From: Mixophyes australis
Taxonomy: Eukaryota > Chordata > Amphibia > Anura > Limnodynastidae
DNA length: 64,000 nt
Reading direction: 5' to 3'
Assembly: GCA_036250195.1 (NCBI GenBank)
Contig: JAVHZZ010000006.1
Span: forward strand, 184,957,350-185,021,349
Positions 23,159 through 34,395 of this stretch are shown piece by piece (the stretch's first letter is position 1; every line of letters starts with the position of its first letter). Below the pieces are notes generated by a model. The model was given only the letters and a program-made list of their open reading frames with translations, did no database searches and was not told the origin of the DNA. The position numbers and the translations under genes were made by a program.

Positions 23159-23569
23159 GGCTGGGTACACATTACAGGTTTGTCACATGATTATCAGGCC
23201 AATCACATGATAAATGACCATTCGGCCTTATATCACATTAGTGTTTACACTCCAACGATGAACGATAATCAGGCCAAAGCACATAGTATCATTTGATTTG
23301 ATTTTAAAAAGAGACTCACAATCTCATTCATTGATGGAATGATGTTGTGCCAATTCTGCGGTGTGTATGCACTGACAATCAGCAATCTAGGCAGATCACA
23401 ATACAGTTTACAAAGTCACATTCTTTTCAGCCGAAGGGTATGACAGATTAAGAGCACAGATCTCAATGTAAATCTTGTAAAACTTGTATATTGCGTAAAC
23501 ATGAATCGGGTATGCTGATCAGTCATTGGTATTGCATCAGGAGAAATGTCCTGTAGTATGTACCCAGCC
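23159..23569. mobile_element. 411 bp MITE, TTA target duplication
   Basis: The terminal inverted repeat GGCTGGGTACACA is paired with TATGTACCCAGCC. TTA on each side (23156-23158 and 23570-23572) fits a PIF/Harbinger-type 3 bp duplication. Non-coding. Confidence 0.75.
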
Positions 23570-23572
23570 TTA

Positions 23573-25345
23573 GAGCATGTTCGCAACAGCAATTACAAAA
23601 CACCTTTCTTAAGAACATTTTTGGGTGCATTCAGATTGAATCAACAAGTTCCAGTGAACAGGAAAGGTGTGTCAGGATTGTTTGACCTGAAATCTTTGGG
23701 GCACACTCATTTATAATAGAGGCTCTCACTGAGGCAGAGATGAAGGGAAGGACAGCAAATCAAATTTGATTGTTAAGTAGAAAGTGATTGAATGCATATA
23801 AGACGTATGAAGTAGCAGAATGTTAAGTAACCTACAAAGCTCATGTCTATGGTCCTGGATTGTACAGAGGAGAAGCCGGAGGGGTGCGGCATAACCTGTA
23901 GCAATAGAGAAATCCAGAAAAGGTCATTGGAACATTTGCTTGTCAATAGGAGGCTCAGTTCTGCCTCATGATGAAATTGAAAATACGTTTGAAGGTCTAT
24001 GTATAGATGAGTAAGTGCATCTGTTGAATATTAGCTTGGACATATTTAATGCAGGGCTGCAGGAAGGTTTTGAATATATGGGATTAAGGAGTCACTACAT
24101 TGACTGGCGGATGACATCATGCATATGTTTGGTTGTCATCTAGCATGGCATAGTATCTGGCTTTGATGTGAATTGTGAACACCGACTGTGACTGGAGACC
24201 TGATGGTAGTGGTCACTCCACATCGATGCAGCTGAGTGCAGAGAGGGTTCAGTGCTATTATGGGTAGAACCTATTAGTAAGCACCTGAGTGCATGTGTGC
24301 CTCAGTTGTGAGGGTTTGAGATGGAAGGAGCTCCCTACAGGGTAACTTAGGTTCATAAGTATGTTAAAATAAACCACAATTTACTACTGGAATTATGTGC
24401 TGTGTATTTATTGTGAGAGGGCTTGGATAGGGTATCTGCACATTCAATTAGTTTGCCCTGTAACTTAGAAAAAGATTATTTAACACATACACACAATGGC
24501 ACACCCTCTGTTGGATGACTGTTGTATTGGCACAACCAACTCCTACACAAGTTCTTTTCACATGTCTGACAGTCATAAATTTGCAGATCGATCTTCCACC
24601 CTTGTCTGACAGAGAAACTAAGCAAATGACATAAGCCTTCTTTACATTTGGCAGAGAAATGTCTTTGGCAGTGACCTCATTCATCAATTAAAGAAACAAA
24701 CACAAAGTTTACATTGCAAAGGACTCCTAGCCAACTAAGCTGGTATAGGCCATGCAGTTTATCTGTTAAAATGCACAATGCTTTGCCAAGACCATTACAA
24801 AGTGAGTGGGTACATCATGTTCAGTTTCAAAGGTGACTCACTGACAGTGTGCTATAGACTTATGCTAATTTACTGTTCCATACCAGGAACTGACAATAGA
24901 ACTTTCAGTGTGCTCTCTGTGCTTACACATTTAGAACTAATAAGAACCATGGTCAACTGCTACAGGTAACAATAAAAGTAACACTTCAAACGGGGTATTA
25001 CTAGAAAAAATAAAATGAATTTATATTTTTATATTTTTTATTTGAAAGATTAAGTGGATTAAAAGACATTTCATATTTTAAATAAAAATTTGCTTTTCAG
25101 AATGACTTGTTTTCCAAATTCAGGAAGGGGTTAAAAATACTGACTTACAAACGTGTACCAATCAGAACCTCATTATCCCTGTTTGCACAGAGCTCCTGAA
25201 AGTTTTTGCACAAATCATTTTCAAATTATTTATTTGCAAACCTCTTCAGAGATCTTCACAATATTACACATGACATCGATACAATAACCACATGCAATAT
25301 ATTTATATTTTGTTGTGCATCTCATATCTCAATTTTTTTAGATTC
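23573..25345. other. no gene seen
   Basis: A minus-strand frame at 24448-24687 is cysteine-containing but has no family motif I recognise. The rest is A/T-rich. Confidence 0.35.
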
Positions 25346-25348
25346 TTA

Positions 25349-25552
25349 GGGGCATATTCAATTAGGCCAGGAGATCGCGGCTACATGCCGGAACGGCCCG
25401 CGAAGGTAATCCACAGTACCGTAACACCACGGATTTACGCTCGCACCTTATAGGTTTGCAACCGGAAATCTGCGTTGCTGCAGTACTGTATTTACACACT
25501 TACATGCGCATCTAACATAGATGTGATGCCCGGGCCTAGTTGAATATGCCCC
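25349..25552. mobile_element. 204 bp Harbinger-type MITE
   Basis: The terminal inverted repeat GGGGCATATTCAATTAGGCC is paired with GGCCTAGTTGAATATGCCCC. TTA on both sides (25346-25348 and 25553-25555) gives the 3 bp target duplication of PIF/Harbinger. The interior is CpG-richer than the flanks. A truncated relative is at 14697. Confidence 0.85.
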
Positions 25553-25555
25553 TTA

Positions 25556-26570
25556 ATGTGAAAATATGCAGGTCTTTATATCAATTATAGAAAATAATAT
25601 TTTACATGATTGCTGTTAAGCTAACCACACAATGCTGCAATATCTGTATCAATATCAGCAATTGGCCTGATATCTCAATGTTTGGGACCCTTAAACTGAT
25701 AATTACAATGAAATTGATTGGATCATTATCAGGCATGGCTGCTATCAGCCTGTATGTGCTGTCATCTTCTTGGCTGCTCGTCCATATGTAACGCATAGCG
25801 CGTTATGTCATTTGGACCCGCCCACCCCCGGTGACAGCTAGCGAGGCCACCGTGAAGGATATTCTAGCATAGTGAGGCTGGTGCCTCAGGCAGCATAGCA
25901 CTGATGACGTGGACTGCCGTGTCATCGGGGGGCAGGGCTGCAACCAGAAATTGTGGGGCCCAGTACAAATGTAACAGACAGGGCCCCCCCTCCTTCCTTC
26001 TTTCATCCCACCCTCATTTTTAAATTATTCTCTACCCAACATTTGCCACCCCCCTATTTTCTACAGTCATCCCCCATCTGGGTTACATCTAACCCCTGCA
26101 GTAATTTACTTACCTCTCTGTTTCTTCTTGCTGTCACCTTTCGGCTCCTCTCTATTCTCTATTGACAGCGCTGGGACGTTATTAAATACATGACATCAGT
26201 GCTGCTGCAGGAAGCCTCTCTGCCATGTCTAGGCTCTCTGCCCGGGAGCCGGGCAACTGGGGAGCTGGGACTGGAACAAATGGCAGCAGCTATTGGGCCC
26301 CAACATCTTGGAAATAGAGCAGGTGAGTCTGCTTACCACCTAAGTAGATCCCACTGTATGAATTTGATAATTTGTTAATTCAGTGAAATTTTTCTACATA
26401 GAAAAGAGTTTCATACTGCAAAGTGGTCTAAATCCCCAGGTATTACATTTTGGTGTGCTTCCTAGAAAAATAATAATTGCTGTTCAGAGAAAGAGATTAA
26501 TTTTATAGACTGAGATGGCTCCATATGCGGGAATCTGTGAAACAGATTTGTGAGGCATATATGAAGGATG
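25556..26570. other. no gene; scraps of dispersed repeats
   Basis: About 25810-25930 (GGTGACAGCTAGCGAGG and following) and 25930-25990 (GGGGCCCAGTACAAATG and following) look like dispersed element scraps. 26000-26170 is pyrimidine-rich. I see no coding region. Confidence 0.4.
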
Positions 26571-26574
26571 ATCA

Positions 26575-27200
26575 CTAATATTTCTCATTCTCAACCAGTA
26601 CACCTTTGAAGTCTGAGGTTGGGTGGATTCTTTTTGCTAGAGTCTCTATAACTAGAGCAAATATTATGGGTGACAAAGGGCACTCCTCTCTTGTATCATT
26701 GATAATATTAAGAGGGTTTACCAGGATGCCCTTTACCAAGACCCTGGTAGATGAAAATGAGTACAAAGCCTGAGTTCTCAGGAGTGTTTTTTAACATAAA
26801 GGACTAGCTAATTCAATAAAATTTCTTTGTGGCCAGAGAAAGAACTAGAGTTGTTATTTTTTTTGTATTGATAGAGAGGATAAGGCTAATGACTGCCTAG
26901 TGTTATCGAGGGCTTTCCTACCACCTATAAAGCCCACCTGGTCATAATGAATCACTTGAGGCGAAACAGCAATAAGGCGCTCTGAGAGAACCTTTGCATA
27001 AATCTTAACATCGATGCTCAACAGTGATATACTGTAGGTCGGTAATTGGATGGATCCTTCCCTATTTAGTGATTACAGCAAGAGCTTCTTCCGAAAAAGG
27101 AGCCACTTTTCAACACATTGTTGAAATCCTCAGGAAGATAAGGTGAGCGCTGTAAAGTTGCTGTAAAGTTATCAGGGCCTGCTGTTTTGTTTGATTTTAA
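26575..27200 (-). pseudogene. L1-clade reverse transcriptase remnant
   Basis: Minus-strand pieces in order from high to low coordinate: GPDNFTATLQR at about 27180, YRPTVYHC and LLSIDVKIYAKVLSERLIAV at about 27050-26960, YDQVGFIGGRKALDNTRQSL at about 26945-26890, then VNPLNIINDTREECPLSPII and FALVIETLAKRI at 26720-26620. These follow the L1 RT order: the R-P-I-S-L-L-N-x-D-x-K-I motif, D-Q-x-G-F, and G-T-R-Q-G-C-P-L-S-P-L-x-F-A-L-x-I-E. Catalytic YADD and endonuclease are not seen. Frames change between pieces, so it is inactive. The clade is distinct from the L2 copies elsewhere in the window. Confidence 0.8.
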
Positions 27201-27821
27201 ATGTTTAATGATATCTGAGATTTATTGGGTAGCGATTTCCACACCCAGCACCTCAAGAGCACTAGGAGATAGTGTGGCTCATTCATTAATGACAGTATCC
27301 AGACACTATTCTCTGTTGTGCATATGATTCTTTTTATATTTTTATCCATTTTATATTTTTGCATTGTATAGAAATAGGGCAATTTGACTTGTGAATTTAC
27401 TAATAACACTATCAATCCACATCTCTATGCTTTATCTATGTACCCTTGTTAAGCATATGCACATAAATACGCTTTTATTATGCACCTTTTTTGGGCAATT
27501 CTACATCAGGCCCATTTTGTACCTTCCAGTTATAGTTTTGTAGGAAATCGTATTTCGAAGTGCAAATTGGCCAATGCAATATATACCTTTAAACATGCAA
27601 AAGTGACACATAATAAAAGTGATGTCCGTGATATCACTTATTCTAATGATGAAGTTAATCCATCAATGAGGCTAAACTGAGCGGTAGTTTAGAAGAATAA
27701 CTGAAAAGTTTAAATAGATGAAAGGTTTATTCACCAACTAAAAGAACTAGGTGCAGATTGATTTTTAGCTATGAAGTAGGCTTGCAACATCAAATGCTTT
27801 TGGCGCACAAGTAGACACTGG

Positions 27822-28222
27822 GGGGCTCATGAAGAATTGGATGCAAACTGCGTTTTCAGTGTATAATACGCTTTTTCTTTTCTTCTGTGCATGTCCACAA
27901 AGCGCTAGTTACGTCTGCAGCCATATATAGACTGAGATGCATGTTACGCTTATGGTGGCTTGTAGCCCTCTTATGGTTGAAGATGAAAGATGTGGCATGT
28001 AAGAGTGTGTTGAAGAAAAAGCAACTTATGTAGACAGAGATCTAGAGGTATATGTGCCTGCCAAAAGAGGGGAAGCTCAATTACCAGGGTTAGTTACCAA
28101 CTGATAGTAATCAGCTTAGATGCTTCCAGCTCAACATACCCACATAAGATTTATCTGTTTTTGGGATGCAATTTCCATCTGCATTTTAGATGGAAATTGT
28201 GTCCAACTTTACATGAGGCCCT
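27822..28222. mobile_element. MITE, about 400 bp
   Basis: Left end GGGGCTCATGAAGAATTGGA is matched in reverse complement by the right end AGTTGGACACAATTTCC / AGGGCCTCATGTAAAGTTGG (minus reading). A perfect internal hairpin CAATTTCCATCT / AGATGGAAATTG lies at about 28168-28202. Non-coding. Confidence 0.6.
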
Positions 28223-28303
28223 AGATCTGTTTGATAGTCCTTTCTTCATCTCTTCTGCCACCAGCAATCAGTTTCATTTAGTAAATATGAAAACAGGAAG
28301 CAT

Positions 28304-28540
28304 AGGGTCTGATTTAGGGTTGCACACAGGTGAATTTTAACACGTAAATTGTGCACAACTTTCATCCATATTAACTGAAGTACATATCTTGCACTTGCAG
28401 TTGAAGAGGTGGATCAAGGGTGTTGATGTCCAAGTGCAGTACAGTAAGGGCATGCAGACCCCCCTTTGTTTCATTTTTGGGTTGTACAGATTTTGTGCAT
28501 AAGCAAAAACAGCATGTCCAACTCTAAATCAGGCCCATAG
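28304..28540. mobile_element. MITE, about 237 bp
   Basis: Left end TAGGGTCTGATTTAGGGTTG is matched in reverse complement by CAACTCTAAATCAGGCCCAT at the right. Non-coding. It lies 80 bp from another MITE. Confidence 0.65.
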
Positions 28541-29346
28541 TGTCATTGTCTAGTGTACAATCAATTAACTATTTCATTATATGGTTATTTCTTGTATTGT
28601 CCTGTGTTATGTACATTTTAGGTAGTAGCATCCGCATGAGATCATAATAGTCATGTTTCTAAGGAAGAATTAACTTGCAAGTACTGTGGTAGAAGGAAAT
28701 CAATTAACACACCACAAACTCGTAACTTCATGTTTAAAGCACTTATAAAGACAAATGACTCAATTAAATGATTGCTAGTAGCTGAGACGAATATAATGGT
28801 ATGCTTCCTTGTACTCGTCGGCTTTCATTTTACCAGCTATGTTTATACTATATATCATTATCAATCTACTATCATCAGAGTGGGGAAATAAGGGTATGAG
28901 GGTTTCTTCATCATTTAAATACTTTGTTTCCCATAGGATTTATCACTTAACTCATGAAACTTCCCTTAGCTTTTCCCATGTACTAGGGGAGATGGGACCA
29001 GCCATGTTCAATAAAAGATAAGTCCGCCTGGACCGCTTCTATCTCAGCGGTAGCTGAAGACTTGTTCCACAGAGTGTGCAAATATATCCTGTTATTGTTT
29101 ATTGTCACATTGTATATGTGTTCTAAAAGACTTGTACCATAAGGACTGACTAGCGTGCATCCAGTGTGCACTAAGCGCTGGCTCTTGCTATTGCAGGTGT
29201 CGGGACTATGTGCATAGATGACCGGCTAACACTCTCCAGAAGTGCTGGTAAGTCTGGAGCTCTAGATCTCAAGCAAAGAGTGCAAGGGCTTCAGGGAGGA
29301 TACCACAGCTAATTTTATTTGCAATGATTATGCCCCTTTGTGTGCA
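28541..29346. other. no gene seen
   Basis: A/T-rich. The 62-70 codon open frames at 28809-29171 lie in opposite orientations and show no motif. Confidence 0.4.
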
Positions 29347-29554
29347 TGGCCATCTTTTCCATTGGGCACGATGGGCAGGTGCCCGGGGGCCCCATGGGCA
29401 AGGGGGCCCCATAGGCAGGGTCTTAATTATAATAAATAATCCTGCAAAAAAAAACAAAAAACCTGCAAAAAAAACCTTTAAGGGTCACTGAGCAAGTACA
29501 TCTATCTATCTCTATATAGCTATATCTATATCTGTATCTCTCTCTCTCTCTCTC

Positions 29555-29601
<47 letters not shown>

Positions 29602-29653
29602 GCCCCGGTGCACTGCTTTGCCCGGGGGCCCATAATGTTGTTAAGATGGCCCT
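29347..29653. mobile_element. inverted-repeat element with microsatellite core
   Basis: The left end GGCCATCTTTTCCATTGGGC followed by GTGCCCGGGGGCCCC pairs with the right end GGGGCCCCGGTGCACTG, TTGCCCGGGGGCCC and AAGATGGCC. The core is replaced by simple repeats at 29498-29598. Confidence 0.6.
29498..29598. repeat. compound microsatellite (ATCT, TC, TA)
   Basis: TATC/TATAGC imperfect repeats, then a run of TC, then a TA run of about 20 dinucleotides. Confidence 0.9.
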
Positions 29654-30281
29654 GTTTGTGTGCTATTATGTGTGCCTGTTATCAGCAGTCTTTGTAGAGC
29701 CAAAAATAGTAGGGGTACAGGCTAGAGAGGGGCAAAGCCTCTGTCCCTATCCAGCCCCCAAACAGGGTCACTATTCGGGTAGCCAGAAAACATAGCCAAA
29801 TGCAGAGTGAAAATATAGCTGTGCCAGTAGACCAGGGAGAGATTTGAGAAACCTGATGACTGGAGATTATGGAAACTTAAAGACAGGACTAGCTATGGGT
29901 TATGACTCCTGCTGGACTGCCAAGGGTTGGAGAATCAGACATTCTCTTCTATCCTACCCAATCTATGCCGGTCTTGTTATGGTATGTGCCCACTCAAAGC
30001 AAGACCACTGCCTTGCTGGTTGTAAGAGTGAGGAGTGATGAAATCCTGGTTCGAACCTGACTGTGCCCAAGCAGGATACCCCAGGGATTGGCTTAAAGAG
30101 TCTGGTAATGTTATGTATTGTTTCCCTTTATATTGATTCACTGTTTCAGTGTGATTGCTTAGACTGTCATAAAAGTGTTATAACTCTTCCATGATTGGGT
30201 TAATAAACTTAATATTTCTTTATTTCGATATTTGCTGGATGTGAAAATACTTTCCCATGTTGGGGCAGGCTGAAAGGCATC
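29654..30281. other. no gene seen
   Basis: No motif in the 64-codon plus frame at 29844-30038. No repeats noted. Confidence 0.35.
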
Positions 30282-30655
30282 CTAGTAAGTGCTGACTTGT
30301 GGGTAGGTAGCCTGTAGGTGCCAACCAGGTCTAGTAAGTGCTGATTTGTGGGTAGGTAGCCTTTAGGTGTCAACCAAGGGGTAAATGTATCAAGCTGAGA
30401 GTTTTTCGGCGGGTTTGAAAAACCAATCAGATTCCAGCTATCATTTATTTAGTACATTCTACAAAATCATAGCTAGAATCTGATTGGTTGCTATAGGCAA
30501 CATCTCCACTTTTCAAACCCGCTGGAAAACTCTCAGCTTGATACATTTACCCCCAGGTCTAGTAAGTGCTGATTTGTGGGTAGGTAGCCTGTAGGTGCCA
30601 ACCAGGTCTAGTAAGTGCTGACTTGTGGGTAGGTAGCCTGTAGGTGCCAACCAGG
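30282..30655 (+). repeat. 49 bp tandem array, split by a MITE
   Basis: Four copies of a 49 bp unit (CTAGTAAGTGCTGACTTGTG, then GGTAGGTAGCCTGTAGGTG, then CCAACCAGGT) begin at about 30282, 30331, 30558 and 30607. Copies two and three are separated by the palindromic MITE at 30378-30554, which breaks the second unit near its end. Confidence 0.9.
30378..30554. mobile_element. complete palindromic MITE
   Basis: A near-perfect palindrome of 177 bp. The left end GGGGTAAATGTATCAAGCTG mirrors CAGCTTGATACATTTACCCC. Inner arms carry CCAATCAGATTC / GAATCTGATTGG, then the shared TGCTATAGGCAACATCTCCA block. It is the same family as 3626-3783 and 52897-52968, whose ends differ (a TTTAGTAAATATACCCC type), so at least two end-variants coexist. 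Confidence 0.9.
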
Positions 30656-30734
30656 TTTTCAAATACAGTTAAATGCTAAATATAAGACATATATTCAACA
30701 TTACTATTTTAAATATTTATTTGCAATTATATTT

Positions 30735-31010
30735 TATTACCGTATTCCCTCTTTGAGTCACATTATTTTATGAGGAGATAAAGTTCAACTACAACTGTGC
30801 ATCATGACAAAATGTATTCTTGTGAACATTGTGGTAAAGGATAGTAATGTGGTTAGCCACAGAAATAGTGGTGGTGTTAATGTAGGCGATGTTCTATTTA
30901 TTTCACTCTTTAGTAAAATTTCTAGGTGAACATAATATATAACAAGTTGTAATTGATTAAAAAAATAGGTCAGCACTACATTATATTTTCTTTAAATGTA
31001 AACATCACCT
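30735..31010 (+). repeat. diverged repeat pair, copy 1
   Basis: Aligns in the same orientation with 35348-35545: GATAAAGTTCAACTACAACT, CATGACAAAATGTATT, TAGCCACAGAAA, ATATATAACAAGTT, AAAAAATAGGTCA, ACTACATTATATTTTC. Copy 2 lacks about 60 bp in the middle. Non-coding. Confidence 0.75.
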
Positions 31011-32310
31011 TATTGGGTGTACACAAATGAAGCCTGCTTGTGTTACAACATGTCTCAATATTTGAGATTTAAACATATGGTTACATGCACTGCAATAACA
31101 GATTATTTTATACAGAACTACGCCGCTTGTGGTTTAAACTCAGATTATGAAATATTTGCAATTTTTGGCCAATAGTTTTATTTTATTTTAATACAATTTC
31201 TATAACCTTATATTATAGGATAAAACAGAAAAATGTATAAATAATTGGATGAAAAAAGTAACTTTTATACTTTTTTATGGATTCATATTTTAAACATCAT
31301 ATTTTACAATTTATATAGCTAATTTTGTGTACTTTAAATGAGATTGAAAAACTTTTTTTTTATGCTAATAGAAATACTTAGCTCAAATACTATTTGTTGC
31401 CTTTATTTAACTGTTTGCACAATAGAGGCACGGGTTGATATTGGTTTAATTATTCTGATTGAATTAATAAATGTCATCATGGTTAGTGACAGCCAGCTCA
31501 CACTAGCATATGTGGTTCACGTGAATGGACTGTGAGACGAAATGTAGTATATTTAATGACTGATTATTATTTTCTGTTGAATCTATGTATACCAATGTGA
31601 ATATTTTATGTAACCTTTCAAACTGTATTTGGTTAACTCACCTGAGTCTGACCTAGGCAAGTGTTAATGGTCTTTTGAAAGTAGCCAGGCACAGAGACAG
31701 ATATCTCAGTAGTTTGTGTTTGTAGAGTAGTTAGGCTTAGCCAGGCAGAAAGATCAGAGGTGAGAGATTCTATGAGGTGTCCAAACATATATCTTAGTGA
31801 TAGATAATTTACTTCGGGGAAAACTCTGTGTCATTTTGGGAATCAATCTGACTTAATTGAAAGTGTAAATTCCTAAGGTGGGGGTGAAGAGCCCAGCAAG
31901 AAATTATTTAAAAATCCTTGGTTTCAGACATCAGATTGTGCATTTCTTTGAGGAGGATCTACCACGACTGAAATGTGTCATTTTTCTCAATGTGTACTCC
32001 TCCCACACCAATTCCTGAACTTGCAAGAAGGGATTCTGGTTTTATTTCCTATTTTATTTTCTGAAACTCATTTGTGCACCCTATTGTATGTCTGTTTATT
32101 AACTTTTTGTAAATAAGCTTTGGAAACATTTTTCAGATTAAACATATTTTATCTAGCTTACTCTCCGTGATTCTTTGTGAACTTACGAAGCCCAGGGAGG
32201 CTCATGCTACATATGTATGTGATTTAAGTGAGAAACATTAATAAGTGGTTCTGGTGAATGTAAGGAATAAATCCTTTGTGGTGGTAGAAAAGGTGTATAC
32301 ATTGTTAATT
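31011..32310. other. no gene seen
   Basis: Very A/T-rich to 31620. 31620-32200 is slightly more G/C-rich and could be LTR-like, but I see no TG...CA ends with a target duplication. Confidence 0.35.
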
Positions 32311-32388
32311 AACGAAGGCGGCGGTTCCCAAACTGTGCGCTGCGGCTCCCAGGGGTGCTGCGGCGCTGTCACTGGGGTGCCGCGGGCC

Positions 32389-32575
32389 AGCCATAAAAAA
32401 AAAAGAACACAGAAACTTACCAATCCGTCGGGCGCCGGGACCCAGCAGCCTCCTCTCTCCCGCAGCTGTCACTGAATATCGACATCAGTAACAAGCTGCG
32501 GGAGAGAGGAGGCTGCTGGGTCCCAGCGCCCGACGGATTGGTAAGTTCCTGTGTTCTTTTTTTTTATGGCTGGCA
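32389..32575. repeat. 80 bp-arm hairpin inside the hAT-type element
   Basis: The arm from GCCAGCCATAAAA to CCGCAGCT is repeated in reverse complement as AGCTGCGGGAGAG to TTTTTATGGCTGGC, with about 80 bp arms, a few mismatches and a loop of about 26 bp. Confidence 0.9.
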
Positions 32576-32584
32576 CGGGGCAGA

Positions 32585-33700
32585 GTGAGAGGGATCGTGG
32601 CAGAGGAGGGGGACAGAGAGCAGAGGATGGTGACAGCGGGGCAGAGGAGGGGGACAGAGAGCAGAGGATGGTGACAGCGGGGCAGAGGATGGTGACAGCA
32701 GGGCAGAGGAGGGGGACAGAGGGCAGAGGAGGGGGACAGAGAGCAGAGGATGGGGACAGAGGATGGGGACAGCGGGGCAGAGGAGGGGGACAGAAGGCAG
32801 AGGAGGGGGACAGAGGGCAGAGGAGGGGGACAGAGAGCAGAGGATGGGGACAGCGGGGCAGAGGAGGGGGACAGCGGGGCAGAGGAGGGGGACAGCGGGG
32901 CAGAGGAGGGGGGGACAGAGAGCAGAGAATGGGGACAGCGGGGCAGAGGAGGGGGACAGAGGGCAGAGGAGGGGGACAGAGGGCAGAGGAGGGGGACAGA
33001 GAGCAGAGGATGGGGACAGCGGGGCAGAGGAGGGGGACAGAGGGCAGAGGAGGGGGACAGAGGGCAGAAGAGGGGACAGAGGGCAGAGAAGGGGGACAGC
33101 GGGGCAGAGGAGGGGGACAGCGGGGCAGAGGATGGTGACAGCGGGGCAGAGGATGGGGACAGCGGGGCAGAGGAGGGGGACAGCGGGGCAGAGGATGGGG
33201 ACAGCGGAGCAGAGTATGGGGACAGCGGAGCAGAGGATGGTGACAGCGGGGCAGAGGAGGGGGACAGAGAGCAGAGGAGGGGGACAGAGAGCAGAGGATG
33301 GGGACAGAGAGCAGAGGATGGGGACAGGGGGCAGAGGAGGGGGACAGGGGGCAGAGGAGGGGGACAGCGGGACAGAGGAGGGGCACAGCGGGGCAGAGGA
33401 GGGGGACACAGCGTGAGAGGGGCAGTGGAGGGGAACACAGCGTGAGAGGGGCAGTGGAGGGGGACAAAGCGTGAGAGGGCAGAGGAGGGGGACATCGTGT
33501 GAGAGGACAGAGGAGGGGGAAATTGTGAGAGAGGGCATAGGAGGGGACAGCGTGACAGAGCAGAGGAGGGGACAGCGTAACAGAGCAGAGGAGGGGGGAC
33601 AGCGTGACAGAGGGCAGAGGCGGCAGTGTGAGAGAGGGCAGTGTGTCTGGATGCAGAGGGGGCAGAGTGCCTGAGGACAGAGTGTCTGGATGCAGAGGGG
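32585..33700. repeat. 1.1 kb purine-rich minisatellite
   Basis: Dozens of units of about 18-21 bp built on GGGCAGAGGAGGGGGACAGC, with GAT/GAG and CGG/GAG variants, decaying toward the right end into CGTGAGAGGGGCAG-type units. Strand composition is extreme (G and A on plus). Because unit length is often a multiple of three, open frames of up to 436 codons exist in several phases and on both strands. None is a gene. Confidence 0.95.
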
Positions 33701-33877
33701 GCATTTTTGCATACAACTAAATAAGTATTTCTGTCCTGACCTAAATACTTATTACAATTGTTTGACCCAACTACTTCTAAAACAGGACTGCTCAATAATT
33801 ATAGGGGTGCCTTGAAAAAATTTGGAGACTCTAAGGGTGCCGCGAACTGCAAAAGTTTGGGAACCACTGAACTAAGG

Positions 33878-34195
33878 TAACACCAGTCACGGCCAGCTGT
33901 TCAGATTGCTGTATCTGGGACAGGCTGGGCATTCATGACAGACTGTCTCAGAGAGACGTGTAGATGAGTACACCTAAGACTGTTAACATGCACGTACCTT
34001 ATATATTAAAGCACTCTGGGGGCCTGAGTCATTACGGAAAATAAGGCAAGGAAACAAGTAAATTTGATCCTGGACAAACCATGTTACAATGCAAGGGTTG
34101 CAAATTAGTTTATTATTGTGCAAGTAAAGAAAATAATGGCTTTTTTTTGTCATGTAACACGATAATTGCCAAATTCCTGACTCTATCCTCCAGGA
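33878..34195. other. no gene seen
   Basis: No coding frame or repeat recognised. Confidence 0.35.
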
Positions 34196-34395
34196 GGACA
34201 GGTCATGTGACAGGGGTAGGAGGGGGCTTTGTTACGTCACCATAATCACACGATTAAGCCCCACCCCCGATTTTCAATGCTGTGAATATCTGCATTTTTT
34301 TAGAACCCAGAAGGTTTGCCTACTCTTTCGGGAGTCCGGGAGGACTCCCCGAAATTCGGGGACCTCCCGGAAATTCCAGGAAAGTAGGCAAGTAT
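34196..34395. mobile_element. MITE fragment (CCCGGA-type ends)
   Basis: 34330-34395 carries GGGAGTCCGGGAGGACTCCC, then CGGGGACCTCCCGG, then AAAGTAGGCAAGTA. The minus reading (TACTTGCCTACTTTCC..) resembles the ends of elements at 49131 and about 49447. The left part CTCCAGGAGGACAGG is only partly matching. Confidence 0.5.

Larger units (their letters stand above)
32319..33869. mobile_element. non-autonomous hAT-type element with internal minisatellite
   Basis: Terminal inverted repeats CGGCGGTTCCCAAAC (left) and GTTTGGGAACCACTG (right, reading CAGTGGTTCCCAAAC inward) are of hAT type. Flanking 8 bp repeats AACGAAGG (32311-32318) and AACTAAGG (33870-33877) differ by one base and match the 8 bp duplication typical of hAT. 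Subterminal GGGGTGCTGCGGCGC and GGGTGCCGCGAAC also mirror. There is no transposase. Most of the 1551 bp is a hairpin plus an expanded 20 bp minisatellite. Confidence 0.9.

Noticed and set aside
24448..24687. 79-codon minus-strand frame with several cysteines
   Set aside because: No recognisable family, no splice or promoter context. Kept only as an unannotated stretch.
31640..32200. Possible LTR
   Set aside because: No TG...CA ends with a matching target duplication, primer site or polyadenylation context could be found.
32469..33795. Open frames of 382-436 codons on the minus strand and 195-231 on the plus strand
   Set aside because: They are translations of a roughly 20 bp minisatellite in several phases on both strands. 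Composition is almost only Pro/Ser/Leu/Cys or Gly/Arg/Glu/Asp, and there is no family motif.
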